A DNA stretch of 64,000 bases. Origin: CBDFGE01 sp965247055 (GTDB lineage: Bacteria > Chloroflexota > Dehalococcoidia > Lucifugimonadales > JAGWBF01). The position numbers and the translations under genes are program-made. Location: the NCBI GenBank assembly GCA_965247055.1, contig CBDFGE010000006.1, positions 620,001-684,000 of the forward strand, in the 5' to 3' direction. Of this stretch, positions 24,709 through 34,481 are shown one piece after another; the stretch's first letter is position 1, and every line of letters begins with the position of its first letter. Under the pieces are notes generated by a model. That model saw only the letters and a program-made list of their open reading frames with translations, was not told where the DNA came from and ran no database searches.

Positions 24709-26041
24709 CAGGCTGCTGAAGAAAGGGTTCTATGGTCGCGAAACGACCTGGTAATAGCTCATATCGTTGCTCGATGAGTGCTTTGGGAAGGTCTGAAGCC
24801 ACTTTCCTGGGTTGCAGGAGTTCCCTTTTCGCCCCTGTCAGGGCGTTGAGGGCAGACTCCGTCCTTGGGAAGTCATGCTGCCTGCAGGACGGGAGCCTCC
24901 TGTAGCTGGGTCATGAGCAGCTTGGCCATCCGCACCAGGTTATACGCAGTGGCCACCAGGTAGCCTGCTAGTCCCGTCTTGTCCACCCCTCGATACCGGG
25001 TCTTCCGAAACCCACCGACCGTCTTCATCCACCCGAAGATCTCCTCCACCCGCTTTCGTATTCGCTGGCTCACCCGGTAGCCCGGATGCCGGGTTGTCCG
25101 CCCGTCGATGGCGCTGCGCCGGCCACTGGTGTTCTGGGCCACGTGAGGCGTGACCCTTCGGTTGCGCATCGCTTCCACACAATCCCGCGTGTCGTAGTTC
25201 TTGTCCCCACCCAGGGTCCTGGGGTGGAAGCCCCGCTCCTTCGCCCCCTCCAGGAGCTTCGGGACCGCATCTCGCTCCGCCGTCCCGCTCGCCTCGCTCA
25301 CCTGGAAGTCCGTCAGCAGCCCGTTCCGGTTCTCCATCAGGGCGTGGGCCATGAACACCAGCTTGGCTTCCTTCCCTTTGCCTTTCCGAAACAATCGGGC
25401 TTCCGGGTCCGTGGTGCTTTGGTGGGTCTTATTGCGCCGTTTCTCCCCGTGAAAGTCCACCGACGGGTTGCCGGGGTCCCCGTCGTCCGAGGCCGGCTCT
25501 CCCCCTTTGGACTTGAAGCTTTTCAGACTGGCCGCCGCCTCAATCAGCGTCCCGTCCACGGTGAAGTGCTCGTCCGAGAGTAAGCCGTGCCGGTCGGCCC
25601 CCACCAGGACCGTGGCAAACAGCTGTTGCCCCACTGCGTGCTCCAGCAGCCGCTGCCGGTTCTTGGTGAACACCGTCGGGTCAAAGCTGGACTCCAGGAG
25701 GGTCATATCCAGGAACCAACGATACAGCATGTTGTAGTCCAACTCCTCGCAGAACGCCCGCTCGCTGCGCACAGAAAACAGGGCGATGAGCAGCGAGGCC
25801 TTGAGTAGGCGCTCCGGTGGGATGGAGGGCCGCCCTACCTCGGCATACATCCGGTCAAACTCGGAGGACAGCTCCCGGAGGGCCTCATCCGCCAGCGCCT
25901 TGATAGTCCGCAAGGGATGGTCCGGCGGCACCCGCCCGTCCATATCCACGAAGGTCAGCATGGGGACCTGGGGCTCCTGGCATCCGCGCATTGGGGCACC
26001 TCCAAAGATGGTCTGCCCCTATTTTATCCCAGAAGAGCCTC
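24709..26041 (-). mobile_element. IS5/IS1182-type element, copy 1 (nearly complete)
   Basis: The left end CAGGCTGCTGAAGAAAGG is shared exactly with the second copy at 32380, and both follow CTAG. The right end near 26041 (GAAGAGCCTC) is only weakly complementary to it and has no CTAG after it, so that border is uncertain. It carries one transposase gene. The left flank is a nuclease gene, the right flank an unrelated RTX-protein gene, so the flanks were rearranged. Confidence 0.75.
24873..25991 (-). CDS. IS5/IS1182-superfamily transposase
   Basis: 372 residues, intact. The N-terminal DUF772-like domain (GRPSIPPERLLKASLLIALF, FCEELDYNMLYRWFLDM) precedes the DDE core: Asp in FTVDGTLIEA, Asp in GGDKNYDTRD, Glu in RKRVEEIFGWMKTVGGFRK. 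The catalytic set is complete. Confidence 0.9.
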   Translation of the reverse strand: MRGCQEPQVPMLTFVDMDGRVPPDHPLRTIKALADEALRELSSEFDRMYAEVGRPSIPPERLLKASLLIALFSVRSERAFCEELDYNMLYRWFLDMTLLESSFDPTVFTKNRQRLLEHAVGQQLFATVLVGADRHGLLSDEHFTVDGTLIEAAASLKSFKSKGGEPASDDGDPGNPSVDFHGEKRRNKTHQSTTDPEARLFRKGKGKEAKLVFMAHALMENRNGLLTDFQVSEASGTAERDAVPKLLEGAKERGFHPRTLGGDKNYDTRDCVEAMRNRRVTPHVAQNTSGRRSAIDGRTTRHPGYRVSQRIRKRVEEIFGWMKTVGGFRKTRYRGVDKTGLAGYLVATAYNLVRMAKLLMTQLQEAPVLQAA

Positions 26042-27861
26042 GGATACACCGTGAACAAGAGTTTTTCCGCAGCCTGCTAGAGCACCGCCCCGTTGCCAAT
26101 CCCCAGGAGGGGGACGAAGTTACTGTCATGGCGCGGGTCGTCGCAACCAGCCAACTGGTAACGCTCTCGATCCTGTGGCACATTGACGGAGTTATACAGA
26201 ACCTGTCTGGCTTATCCTTGAGTCCTGATGGTATCTTGAGCGCCTCCCTGGCCAGCTTGAACGCCGGCGACAACCACGAATATCACGTAGTGCTGGAAGA
26301 TGCCGATGGCAACGTGATGACGTCATTCTCAAGGGGCTTCCAGGTACAGCCGGCGTGGGTGAAGAGCAGCGACGTGCTCCTCGTAATGGATGATTTCAGG
26401 GAGGATGTGCCAAGGGACCTGGAGCCCTTCTACCGCGACGCCCTGAACGCCTCGGGCACACAGCACGACTTCTGGGACACCAGCCTCCTGGGTCCGCCCG
26501 ACGCCGCTGACCTGGCCCTCTACAGAGACGGCGCGGTCATCTGGTCGGCACCCCACTATGAACCGTGGCTCTGGCGTCACCCAGACCGCGACAAGGTTAC
26601 GTCGGACCTCGCCGCGTTCCTGGATAGCGGAGGGAGCCTTTTTATCACTGGACAGGAGATTAGCCAGCACTTTACCGAGGATGACGATGGCCGGGCTTGG
26701 CTGGAGGGCTACCTCCACGCCAGGCACGTGAACTGCTGTGCCGAGCAGCGTATTGGGGGGGTAGCAGGAGACGTGATAGGTGACGGACTCGGGTTCGGCA
26801 TCTCGGGCGGCGACGGCGCCAACAACTCCTATAGCCCCGATGAGATCGATCCCGTTTCGCCCGCCCAGCCGGTGCTCCGCTACGTGCAAGGCCCTGTCCC
26901 GGCCCCGGCGCCCGGCTCCCTCGGTGAGGGTGCCCTGGAAGGTGCCATGAGGCCCTCACGGGTTTGGGCACGTCACAATCTCTTACCGATGGACCTCACC
27001 TTGGCGCGGAGCGGCTAAGAACGGTGGGAGATCACGAACCGAGGGAAATATTTTCCAGCGGTACCGCGGCACTGCGCGTGGACACGGGCACCTACAGGCT
27101 GGTCTACTTCGCCTTCAACTTCGAGTCCATAGACCTGGGGGCTGTACGAGCCGAGGTTATGGGCCGGGTCATGGCCTGGTTGAACCCCAGTTGCAACGGA
27201 CTGTCGGCTACTATTGACGGGACAGATGGGCCGGACGTTCTGTTCGGGACCCCCGGAGACGACGTGATCGTTGGTCTGGGTGGCGACGACATCATCTTCG
27301 GGCTGGGCGGAAACGACGTGATATGCGGCGGGGCGGGCGAGGACATAATCGATGGGGGCGACGACGGGGACTGGATATCCGGCGGGTTCGGCGTCGACAT
27401 CATCCGCGGTGATAGCTTCCCGGTGGCTTTGGGGCCATCAACCGGTGACCTCCAGAGAGACACTATATTCGGCGGCCCCGACGATGACCTCATAGCCGGT
27501 GGTGTCGGGAACGACCTGATATACGGCAATGATGGGAATGACCAGCTAGGGGGTGGTGATGGCAACGACCTTATCTTCGGCAATGAGGGCGACGATAGGC
27601 TGCTGGGTGATGATGGGGACGATACACTAGTCGGACACGACGGCAACGACACCATCGATTGTGGCAATGGCTACGACATTGCTAATGGGGGACCTGGTAC
27701 GGACACAGTGACGGTAAGCTGCGAGCTACGCGGTGGTGCGGTAGAGCATCAGGCTGTCTCTGCTTGCCGAAGGGGATGTCAACGTAGATGGGGTGGTGGA
27801 CGTAAACGACCTGGTGATATCCGCCCGAAACCTGGGTAGTACGGAAGTTCCCGGGCCGTAA
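26042..27861 (+). pseudogene. Secreted RTX-repeat/dockerin-like protein, 5' lost to IS and frameshifted
   Basis: Three frames make one protein. Part 1 (to about 27000) is a Big/PKD-like domain (EGDEVTVMARVV...LSLSPDG) and a domain with VLLVMDDFREDVPRDLEPFY, VIWSAPHYEPWLW and GGSLFITGQEISQHF, often found in secreted subtilases. Part 2 (about 27030-27720) holds some 14 RTX nonapeptides of the GGxGxD type (for example GLGGNDVICGGAGEDII). Part 3 (about 27764-27861) is a dockerin-like EF motif, DVNVDGVVDVNDLVISARNL. Two frame changes and the missing start make expression unlikely. Confidence 0.75.
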
Positions 27862-27903
27862 GTGCCGTTGGGAATCCCGTTACTGGGCTGGCCGGCCTCG
27901 AGT

Positions 27904-28923
27904 TCATGCCGCGGCCTTTTCCAGCGGCAGGTCCAGCATCAGCGTCTCCAGGGCGAGGCGGGGGTTGGCGTTATGTTCCAGCGCTTCGATGGTGGTCAGG
28001 AGGGCCCTGATAAAGCCCGCCACTTGGGCGTTAGTGCATGCCGAGGCCCTGCGGCCAAGCGTTTCAGCCCAGTCCATGTTATATACGAACTCCTCGGCCT
28101 TCTCCTTGACGAGGAGAAGGTCCCTCCACCATCTGAGCCATAGAGAGAGCACCTCCCTGGCCTCCTCCCTGTTGCGGGAGAAGAGGGATGCCAGCTCGGC
28201 CGCGTAGCTGAACCGGTCCTCCAACCCCGCCATGGAGAGGGAGGAGATGCGCTCCAGCTCCCGCTGTCTCGCCTCCATGACGGACGGGTCGCCGGCGGCG
28301 GAGATGGCCCAGCCCAGCCGCCCCATGGAGAGGCGCGCAAGGACCTCCGCCTCCTCGGAGCTGGCGGCGCCGGCATCGACAAGCTCCCTGGCCACCTCCA
28401 AGAGGGGCAGAGGCTTGAGCTCCAGTCGCCGGCATCGGGAGCGTACGGTGGGAAGCAGGACATCCTCGTGGGCGGTCAGGAGGAGCATCATCACCCGAGG
28501 AGGGGGCTCCTCCAGGGTCTTGAGCAGGGCGTTGGCGGCCTCGTCGCTCATGTGCTCGGCCCCATCGAGGATGTACACCCGGGACCTGCCCTCGTAGGGT
28601 TCAAGGGAGGTCTGGCGCTGGAGGTCTCTCACGTCTCCTATTCCGATCTCCCTCCTCGACGTGTCCCCACCAGTGTCCCTATGGCCTCCTATTACCACCA
28701 CGTCCGCGTGCCGGCCTGAGGATACGCGCTGGCACTGTCCGCACTCCCCGCAGGGAGCATCCATGGGAGTAAGGCAGTTGACCGCCTGGGCCATGTTGGT
28801 GGCGAGGGTAAGTTTGCCCACATGACGGGGTCCGACAAGGAGGTAGGCGTGGGCCTGGCGGCCCTCCTTGAGGCCCTTGTCTATCTGAGCTGTCAGGGAC
28901 CCATAGCCACGTAGCTGCCACAT
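27904..28923 (-). CDS. holB: DNA polymerase III subunit delta'
   Basis: 339 residues; a clamp-loader AAA+ subunit. P-loop GPRHVGKLT, zinc module PCGECGQCQR, sensor region YILDGAEHMSDEAANALLKT and SRC motif TVRSRCRRLELK are all present. The C-terminal helical domain follows. It lies 7 bases after the lysA stop on the same strand, so it is probably cotranscribed. Confidence 0.92.
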   Translation of the reverse strand: MWQLRGYGSLTAQIDKGLKEGRQAHAYLLVGPRHVGKLTLATNMAQAVNCLTPMDAPCGECGQCQRVSSGRHADVVVIGGHRDTGGDTSRREIGIGDVRDLQRQTSLEPYEGRSRVYILDGAEHMSDEAANALLKTLEEPPPRVMMLLLTAHEDVLLPTVRSRCRRLELKPLPLLEVARELVDAGAASSEEAEVLARLSMGRLGWAISAAGDPSVMEARQRELERISSLSMAGLEDRFSYAAELASLFSRNREEAREVLSLWLRWWRDLLLVKEKAEEFVYNMDWAETLGRRASACTNAQVAGFIRALLTTIEALEHNANPRLALETLMLDLPLEKAAA

Positions 28924-28930
28924 GGCGTCC

Positions 28931-30256
28931 TTAAGGTAGGGGCACGTCGCACAGCATCATGTCCTGGTAGCTCTCACGCCGCCGGATAAGCCGCGCTTCG
29001 CCACCCCCAACCAGTGCTACCGGAGGCCGGGGGTTCAGGTTGTAAACACTCGCCATCGAGAGACAGTATGCCCCCGCGGCGGGGATGGCGATGATATCCT
29101 CCGCTTCCAGCATGGGCAGCATCGCGTCGCGCACCAGCACGTCCCCGGATTCACAGAACTTGCCGGCGATGGTGACCATGTCTGAAGGGTCCACGTTCAT
29201 TTTCCCCGCCGCCACTGCCTCATATCTCGAACCGTATAGCGCGGGGCGGATGTTGTCTCCCATTCCGCCGTCCACCGAGACGTACTTCCGCACTCCAGGG
29301 ACTTCCTTCACGGCTCCTACCCGATACAGGGCCACCCCGGCTGGGCCGACTATGGCCCTGCCCGGCTCGACCACCAGCCGCGGGGCCTCCATCCCAAGCG
29401 TCCGGCAGGTGGCAAGCATGGTCGACACAATGGCCTCGGCGTAGTCGGCGGTTGGCGGCGGCTGGTCGTCACGGGTGTAGGCGATGGCGAAACCGCCCCC
29501 CGGGCTTATCTCCGCAAGGGCAAATCCCTCTTCCCGGAACCCGGAAGCGAAGGTCAGAACCTTCTCCATGGCCACTCTGTAAGGCTCCAGCTCGAAGATG
29601 GGGGACCCCAGGTGGAAGTGTAGCCCAACCAGCTTCAAGCCGGGCGAGCCGAGGGCCATGCGTATGGCCTCCCCGGCCTGCCCCGTCTCGATGGGGAACC
29701 CGAACTTGCTATCGAGGATGCCAGTGGTGGTGTGGGTGTGGGTGTGGGGGTCGACACCCGGAGATACGCGAACGAGTACCTCCTGCACCCTGCCCGCCTC
29801 ACCGGCTATTCTGCGCAGCGTCTCCATCTCGTGGAAGCTATCTACCACGACCCGTCCGATGCCCCATGCCACGGCCTCCCGCAGCTCCTCAGGGCCTTTG
29901 TTATTCCCGTGAAAATATACCGACTGAGCGGGATACTCCACCGCCTTGGCGATGGCCATCTCTCCGCCGGAAACCACGTCCAGGCCAAGTCCCTCTTCCA
30001 TAAACAGGCGCGCCAGGGCCGGGTTCACGTACGCTTTGCATGCATACGCCACCGTGGTTTCGGGATGGCGGAGGCGGAATTCCCGGATGAACTGCCGGCA
30101 CCGGCCCCTTAAGGTATCCTGGTCGAAGACATACAGGGGCGTGCCGAACCGGGCGGCCAACTCCAGAACATCGCATCCTCCGATGACCAGGTGGCCCTGG
30201 GAGTTGACCTCGGTGTTGTCGGGAAACACCTTCCGTGGAAACGTGTCTTGGGGCAC
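28931..30256 (-). CDS. lysA: Diaminopimelate decarboxylase
   Basis: 441 residues; last step of lysine synthesis, PLP-dependent. PLP Lys in AYACKAYVNP (about residue 73), HFHLGSP, SPGGGFAI, EPGRAIVGPAG, the active-site Cys in KFCESGDVL and the substrate Tyr in AAGAYCLSM. The start is GTG at 30256 after AGGAGAGAG. A short His/Thr run (PHTHTHTTTG) replaces the usual HTH motif near residue 170 and is harmless. Confidence 0.95.
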   Translation of the reverse strand: MPQDTFPRKVFPDNTEVNSQGHLVIGGCDVLELAARFGTPLYVFDQDTLRGRCRQFIREFRLRHPETTVAYACKAYVNPALARLFMEEGLGLDVVSGGEMAIAKAVEYPAQSVYFHGNNKGPEELREAVAWGIGRVVVDSFHEMETLRRIAGEAGRVQEVLVRVSPGVDPHTHTHTTTGILDSKFGFPIETGQAGEAIRMALGSPGLKLVGLHFHLGSPIFELEPYRVAMEKVLTFASGFREEGFALAEISPGGGFAIAYTRDDQPPPTADYAEAIVSTMLATCRTLGMEAPRLVVEPGRAIVGPAGVALYRVGAVKEVPGVRKYVSVDGGMGDNIRPALYGSRYEAVAAGKMNVDPSDMVTIAGKFCESGDVLVRDAMLPMLEAEDIIAIPAAGAYCLSMASVYNLNPRPPVALVGGGEARLIRRRESYQDMMLCDVPLP

Positions 30257-30411
30257 GGTAACTCTCTCCTGGCCCCCATATTAGTTTGGCGCCCCAGGGG
30301 TGTCAAGGCGATGCTGTGTCAGCCCTCGGCCGCCGCCAGGTTTCCTTTACCTAGGAATACTGTTCTGGTAATATGGTTGTGGACTCTTCATCATCGGCGG
30401 AGGAGGGCCGG

Positions 30412-31056
30412 ATGCCTCTTCAGTACCAGGATGAGGAACTAAGCATCATCAAGGTGCCCCATATGGGACCTTTGGACAACAACGGCTATATCCTGTCGTG
30501 CCGCACGACGGGCGAGACCGTGATCATCGACGCCCCCGCGGAGCCGGAGAAGCTGCTTGACGAGGTGGGGGAGGCCAAGGTAAAGGCCATCATCATCACC
30601 CATCGCCACGGTGACCACACTGCCGGCCTGGCGGCGATAAAGGCCCGCACCGGAGCCCCCGTGGCGGCCCATCCCGAGGACATACCGGTGTTGCCTGTGC
30701 CGGCCGACCTCCAGCTAAAGGATGGGGACTCCTACCAAGTGGGCAACGTCACCCTGCGGGCCATCCATACGCCCGGCCACACACCGGGTGCGCTGTGCCT
30801 CCTCGCGGGCAGGCACCTGTTCTCGGGGGATACCCTGTTTCCCGGGGGCCCCGGCCGGACGGGCTCCCCCGAGGCCTTCCGGCAGGTGAAGGACAGCATA
30901 CTCGGAAAGCTAATGCCCCTTCCGGATGGTACCGCCGTCTACCCGGGACACGGGACCGACACCACCATAGGTGACGCCCGGGAGGAGATCCGGAACTTCG
31001 ACTCGAGGCCCCACCCGGCTAACCTTTGCGGAGATGTAGATTGGCTGAAAAGCTGA
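30412..31056 (+). CDS. Metallo-beta-lactamase-fold hydrolase (glyoxalase II-like)
   Basis: 214 residues. Zinc motif HRHGDHTAG, then His in HTPGHTPGAL, bridging Asp in LFSGDTLFPG and C-terminal His in VYPGHGTDT. This is the full glyoxalase II-like set; the substrate may be an acyl-glutathione analogue or another thioester. The ATG at 30412 follows GGAGGAGGGCCGG. It probably shares a transcript with the M16 peptidase 60 bases downstream. Confidence 0.92.
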   Translation: MPLQYQDEELSIIKVPHMGPLDNNGYILSCRTTGETVIIDAPAEPEKLLDEVGEAKVKAIIITHRHGDHTAGLAAIKARTGAPVAAHPEDIPVLPVPADLQLKDGDSYQVGNVTLRAIHTPGHTPGALCLLAGRHLFSGDTLFPGGPGRTGSPEAFRQVKDSILGKLMPLPDGTAVYPGHGTDTTIGDAREEIRNFDSRPHPANLCGDVDWLKS

Positions 31057-31116
31057 CCGAGGAGAGAGGTCCGTTGCCCCATTGCGAAGGTCTACCATCC
31101 CACTTCAGGGGTTCAC

Positions 31117-32379
31117 ATGTATAAGAAGAGCCTACTTGATAACGGGCAGCCCGTTCTCACGTCCCGCATGCCCCACACCCGCTCCGTATCCATCGCCGTG
31201 TTCATCAGAGCAGGCTCAAGATACGAGTCCGACGAAATAGCGGGGGTTTCCCACTTCCTGGAGCACCTCCTTTTCAAGGGTACCAAACACTGGCCGAGCG
31301 CCCGGGAGCTGAGCGAGGCCGTTGAGGGCGTAGGCGGTATCATCAACGCCAGCACCGACAGGGAGATGACGGTGTACTGGTGCAAGGTGGCCAGACCCCA
31401 TCTCCAGCGCGCCCTCTCGGTCCTGGTGGACATGATGCTCAACCCCCTTATCGACCCCGTGGAGGTTGAGAAGGAGCGGGAGGTGGTCCTGGAAGAGCTC
31501 CGCATGAGCAACGACTACCCCACCAGCCGGCTGGACCTTTTGATCGATGAGACCCTTTGGCCCAGCCAGCCCATGGGTAGAGACGTGGGGGGAAGCCAGG
31601 AGTCGGTGAGCAACATCACCAACGAGCAGATACGGGACTACACAAGACGCCAGTACACCCCTAAGAACGCGGTGGTGGCGGTGGCGGGGGACGTCTCTCA
31701 TACCGAGGTGGTGGAGCTACTGGGAGAGGCCATCAAGGACTGGCCCCTTGAAGAGCCGATGGAGTGGTACCCGGTCCAGGACGGACAACAGGCACCTCGC
31801 ATAAGGGTGGAGCACCGCAAGACGGACCAAGCCCACCTGTGCATCGGGCTTCCCAGCCTCCCCCTTACCCATCCCGACCGGTACGTCCTGGGGCTGATGA
31901 ACGTGATCCTGGGCGAGGGGATGAGCAGCCGCCTCTTCCTGGAGCTGCGGGAGAAGCAGGGTCTGGCCTACGACGTACACAGCTCGATCAATCTGTTCCG
32001 CGACTGTGGCTCCCTCACAATCTACTGTGGGGTCGAGCCCCAGAAAAGTGAGAGGGCGATAGCGTCTATGCTGGAGCAGCTCTCCAGCCTGCAGGACAGC
32101 ATCCCCGAGAGCGAGCTGGAGAAGGCCCGGGAGCTCTCCAAGGGCCGGATGCTGCTGCGCATGGAGGACAGCCGGAGCGTGACCATGTGGATGGGCGCCC
32201 AGGAGACGTTGACGGGCAAGGTCCGTACCGTGGACGAAGTGGTGAAGCAGCTGGACGCGGTAACCACCGCCGACATCGTCCGGGTAGCGGGAGACCTGAT
32301 CAAGGAGGAGAAGCTGAATCTGGCGGTGGTCGGGCCCTACCGCAGCAGCCGCCCCTTCCGACACCTGCTGAAGCTCTAG
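31117..32379 (+). CDS. M16-family zinc peptidase
   Basis: 420 residues, the single-unit size of bacterial processing-peptidase-like proteins. The inverted zinc motif HxxEH is in GVSHFLEHLLFKGT (about residues 46-50), with the third ligand Glu in the VEKEREVVLEEL helix. The C-terminal half has GEGMSSRLFLELREKQGLAY, the R/Y substrate motif. The stop TAG coincides with a CTAG at which an IS begins, so the native end could have been slightly different, though HLLKL is a normal family ending. Confidence 0.93.
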   Translation: MYKKSLLDNGQPVLTSRMPHTRSVSIAVFIRAGSRYESDEIAGVSHFLEHLLFKGTKHWPSARELSEAVEGVGGIINASTDREMTVYWCKVARPHLQRALSVLVDMMLNPLIDPVEVEKEREVVLEELRMSNDYPTSRLDLLIDETLWPSQPMGRDVGGSQESVSNITNEQIRDYTRRQYTPKNAVVAVAGDVSHTEVVELLGEAIKDWPLEEPMEWYPVQDGQQAPRIRVEHRKTDQAHLCIGLPSLPLTHPDRYVLGLMNVILGEGMSSRLFLELREKQGLAYDVHSSINLFRDCGSLTIYCGVEPQKSERAIASMLEQLSSLQDSIPESELEKARELSKGRMLLRMEDSRSVTMWMGAQETLTGKVRTVDEVVKQLDAVTTADIVRVAGDLIKEEKLNLAVVGPYRSSRPFRHLLKL

Positions 32380-33391
32380 CAGGCTGCTGAAGAAAGGGTT
32401 CTATGGTCGCGAAACGACCTGGTAATAGCTCATATCGTTGCTCGATGAGTGCTTTGGGAAGGTCTGAAGCCACTTTCCTGGGTTGCAGGAGTTCCCTTTT
32501 CGCCCCTGTCAGGGCGTTGAGGGCAGACTCCGTCCTTGGGAAGTCATGCTGCCTGCAGGACCGGAGCCTCCTGTAGCTGGGTCATGAGCAGCTTGGCCAT
32601 CCGCACCAGGTTATACGCAGTGGCCACCAGGTAGCCTGCTAGTCCCGTCTTGTCCACCCCTCGATACCTGGTCTTCCGAAACCCACCGACCGTCTTCATC
32701 CACCCGAAGATCTCCTCCACCCGCTTTCGTATTCGCTGGCTCACCCGGTAGCCCGGATGCCGGGTTGTCCGCCCGTCGATGGCGCTGCGCCGGCCACTGG
32801 TGTTCTGGGCCACGTGAGGCGTGACCCTTCGGTTGCGCATCGCTTCCACACAATCCCGCGTGTCGTAGTTCTTGTCCCCACCCAGGGTCCTGGGGTGGAA
32901 GCCCCGCTCCTTCGCCCCCTCCAGGAGCTTCGGGACCGCATCTCGCTCCGCCGTCCCGCTCGCCTCGCTCACCTGGAAGTCCGTCAGCAGCCCGTTCCGG
33001 TTCTCCATCAGGGCGTGGGCCATGAACACCAGCTTGGCTTCCTTCCCTTTGCCTTTCCGAAACAATCGGGCTTCCGGGTCCGTGGTGCTTTGGTGGGTCT
33101 TATTGCGCCGTTTCTCCCCGTGAAAGTCCACCGACGGGTTGCCGGGGTCCCCGTCGTCCGAGGCCGGCTCTCCCCCTTTGGACTTGAAGCTTTTCAGACT
33201 GGCCGCCGCCTCAATCAGCGTCCCGTCCACGGTGAAGTGCTCGTCCGAGAGTAAGCCGTGCCGGTCGGCCCCCACCAGGACCGTGGCAAACAGCTGTTGC
33301 CCCACTGCGTGCTTAAGCAGCCGCTGCCGGTTCTTGGTGAACACCGTCGGGTCAAAGCTGGACTCCAGGAGGGTCATATCCAGGAACCAAC
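32380..33391 (-). mobile_element. IS5/IS1182-type element, copy 2, truncated
   Basis: Nearly identical to 24709-25720 and truncated at 33391 by the end of the IS1595-like element. The 5' third of the transposase and the right end are missing from the window. Confidence 0.9.
32544..33391 (-). pseudogene. IS5/IS1182-type transposase, N-terminus missing
   Basis: Carries the catalytic part from LDMTLLESSFDPTVFTKNRQ to the C-terminus (VLQAA). The first 95 or so residues are lost at the junction with the IS1595-like end. Differences from copy 1 are few (RLLKHAVG for RLLEHAVG). Confidence 0.9.
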
Positions 33392-33419
33392 CGAGATTGT
33401 ATATTTGACACGGTAACTC

Positions 33420-33581
33420 TTATGTGCTAGACTTATCATGTGATGGTTGCTCAGGTACAGTTTCAGGGTCATCCTTCCCATGAGCAATGCGCTTCACTTC
33501 GTCTACGACCTTCTTCGGGAATAGTCGTTTCTCAAGTTCCTCGGTCGTCATCTCAGTCGCCTTTTTTTTACGTCTAGTCAT
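33420..33581 (-). CDS. 53-residue charged small protein, copy 2 (candidate)
   Basis: The same frame as at 16995-17156 (MTRRKKKATE...), intact here although the transposase of this copy carries a stop. See copy 1 for its character. Confidence 0.35.
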   Translation of the reverse strand: MTRRKKKATEMTTEELEKRLFPKKVVDEVKRIAHGKDDPETVPEQPSHDKSST

Positions 33582-33593
33582 AGGAGCACCCAC

Positions 33594-34481
33594 ATGCAGT
33601 CAATGGACTTGATGAAGCTGATGGAACGGTTCCACTCCGAAGAGAAGTGCCGCGAAGTGCTTGAAGAACTCCGCTGGCCGGATGGGGTGCGCTGTCCCAG
33701 GTGCGAGGGTGACAGACATGCCCATGATACCGTTCGGGGAACCTATGATTGCTACTCATGCGGCTATCAATTCTCCGTGCTGGCTGGCACCATCTTCCAC
33801 GACACGCATCTGCCTCTGAGGAAATGACTCATAGCGGTGGTTCTGATAGTCGAGTCGAAGAAGGGTATCTCTGCCAACCAACTCAAGCGTACCATAGGAG
33901 TCTCCTACAAGACAGCTTGGTATCTGTGCCACCGTATCCGCAAGTCCATGCAGGACGCCTACCCGGTACCCCTGAAAGGCATCGTGGAGATCGACGAGAC
34001 CTTCATCGGGGGCAAAGTTGAGGGGAAGGGTAGAGGCTACAAGGGCAACAAGGCCGTAGTGGTCGGGGCAGTCGAGCGAGACGGGAAGATTGTACTCAAG
34101 GTCGTACCTGATCGAGGCCGTCGCACTCTCCACAACTTCATCCAGGAGACCACCGCACCGGAGACAGAGGCTATCTACACTGACGACTGGGCTCCCTATC
34201 AAGGCATCGCGGACCACGACACCCGCCATGAGACGGTCAATCACAGCGCAAAGGAATATGTCAGAGGCGAAGTCCACACTAATACCGTGGAGAACGTCTG
34301 GAGTCTCCTCAAACGCTCCATCATTGGCTCGTATCATAAGGTTTCGGTCAAGCACCTTGATGCCTACCTCGACGAACTCGAGTGGCGGTTTAATAATCGG
34401 GATAACCCCTGGCTATTCAGGGATACGCTCTTAAAGTTGCTAAGTGCCAATACCTGCACATATACTAGCCTTGTATCTTAG
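33594..34481 (+). pseudogene. IS1595-family transposase with nonsense mutation
   Basis: Identical in layout to copy 1, but the Trp codon in LRKWLIAVV is TGA at 33825-33827, after residue 77. The frame reopens at once and keeps all catalytic residues. This copy therefore depends on the other for movement. Confidence 0.92.
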
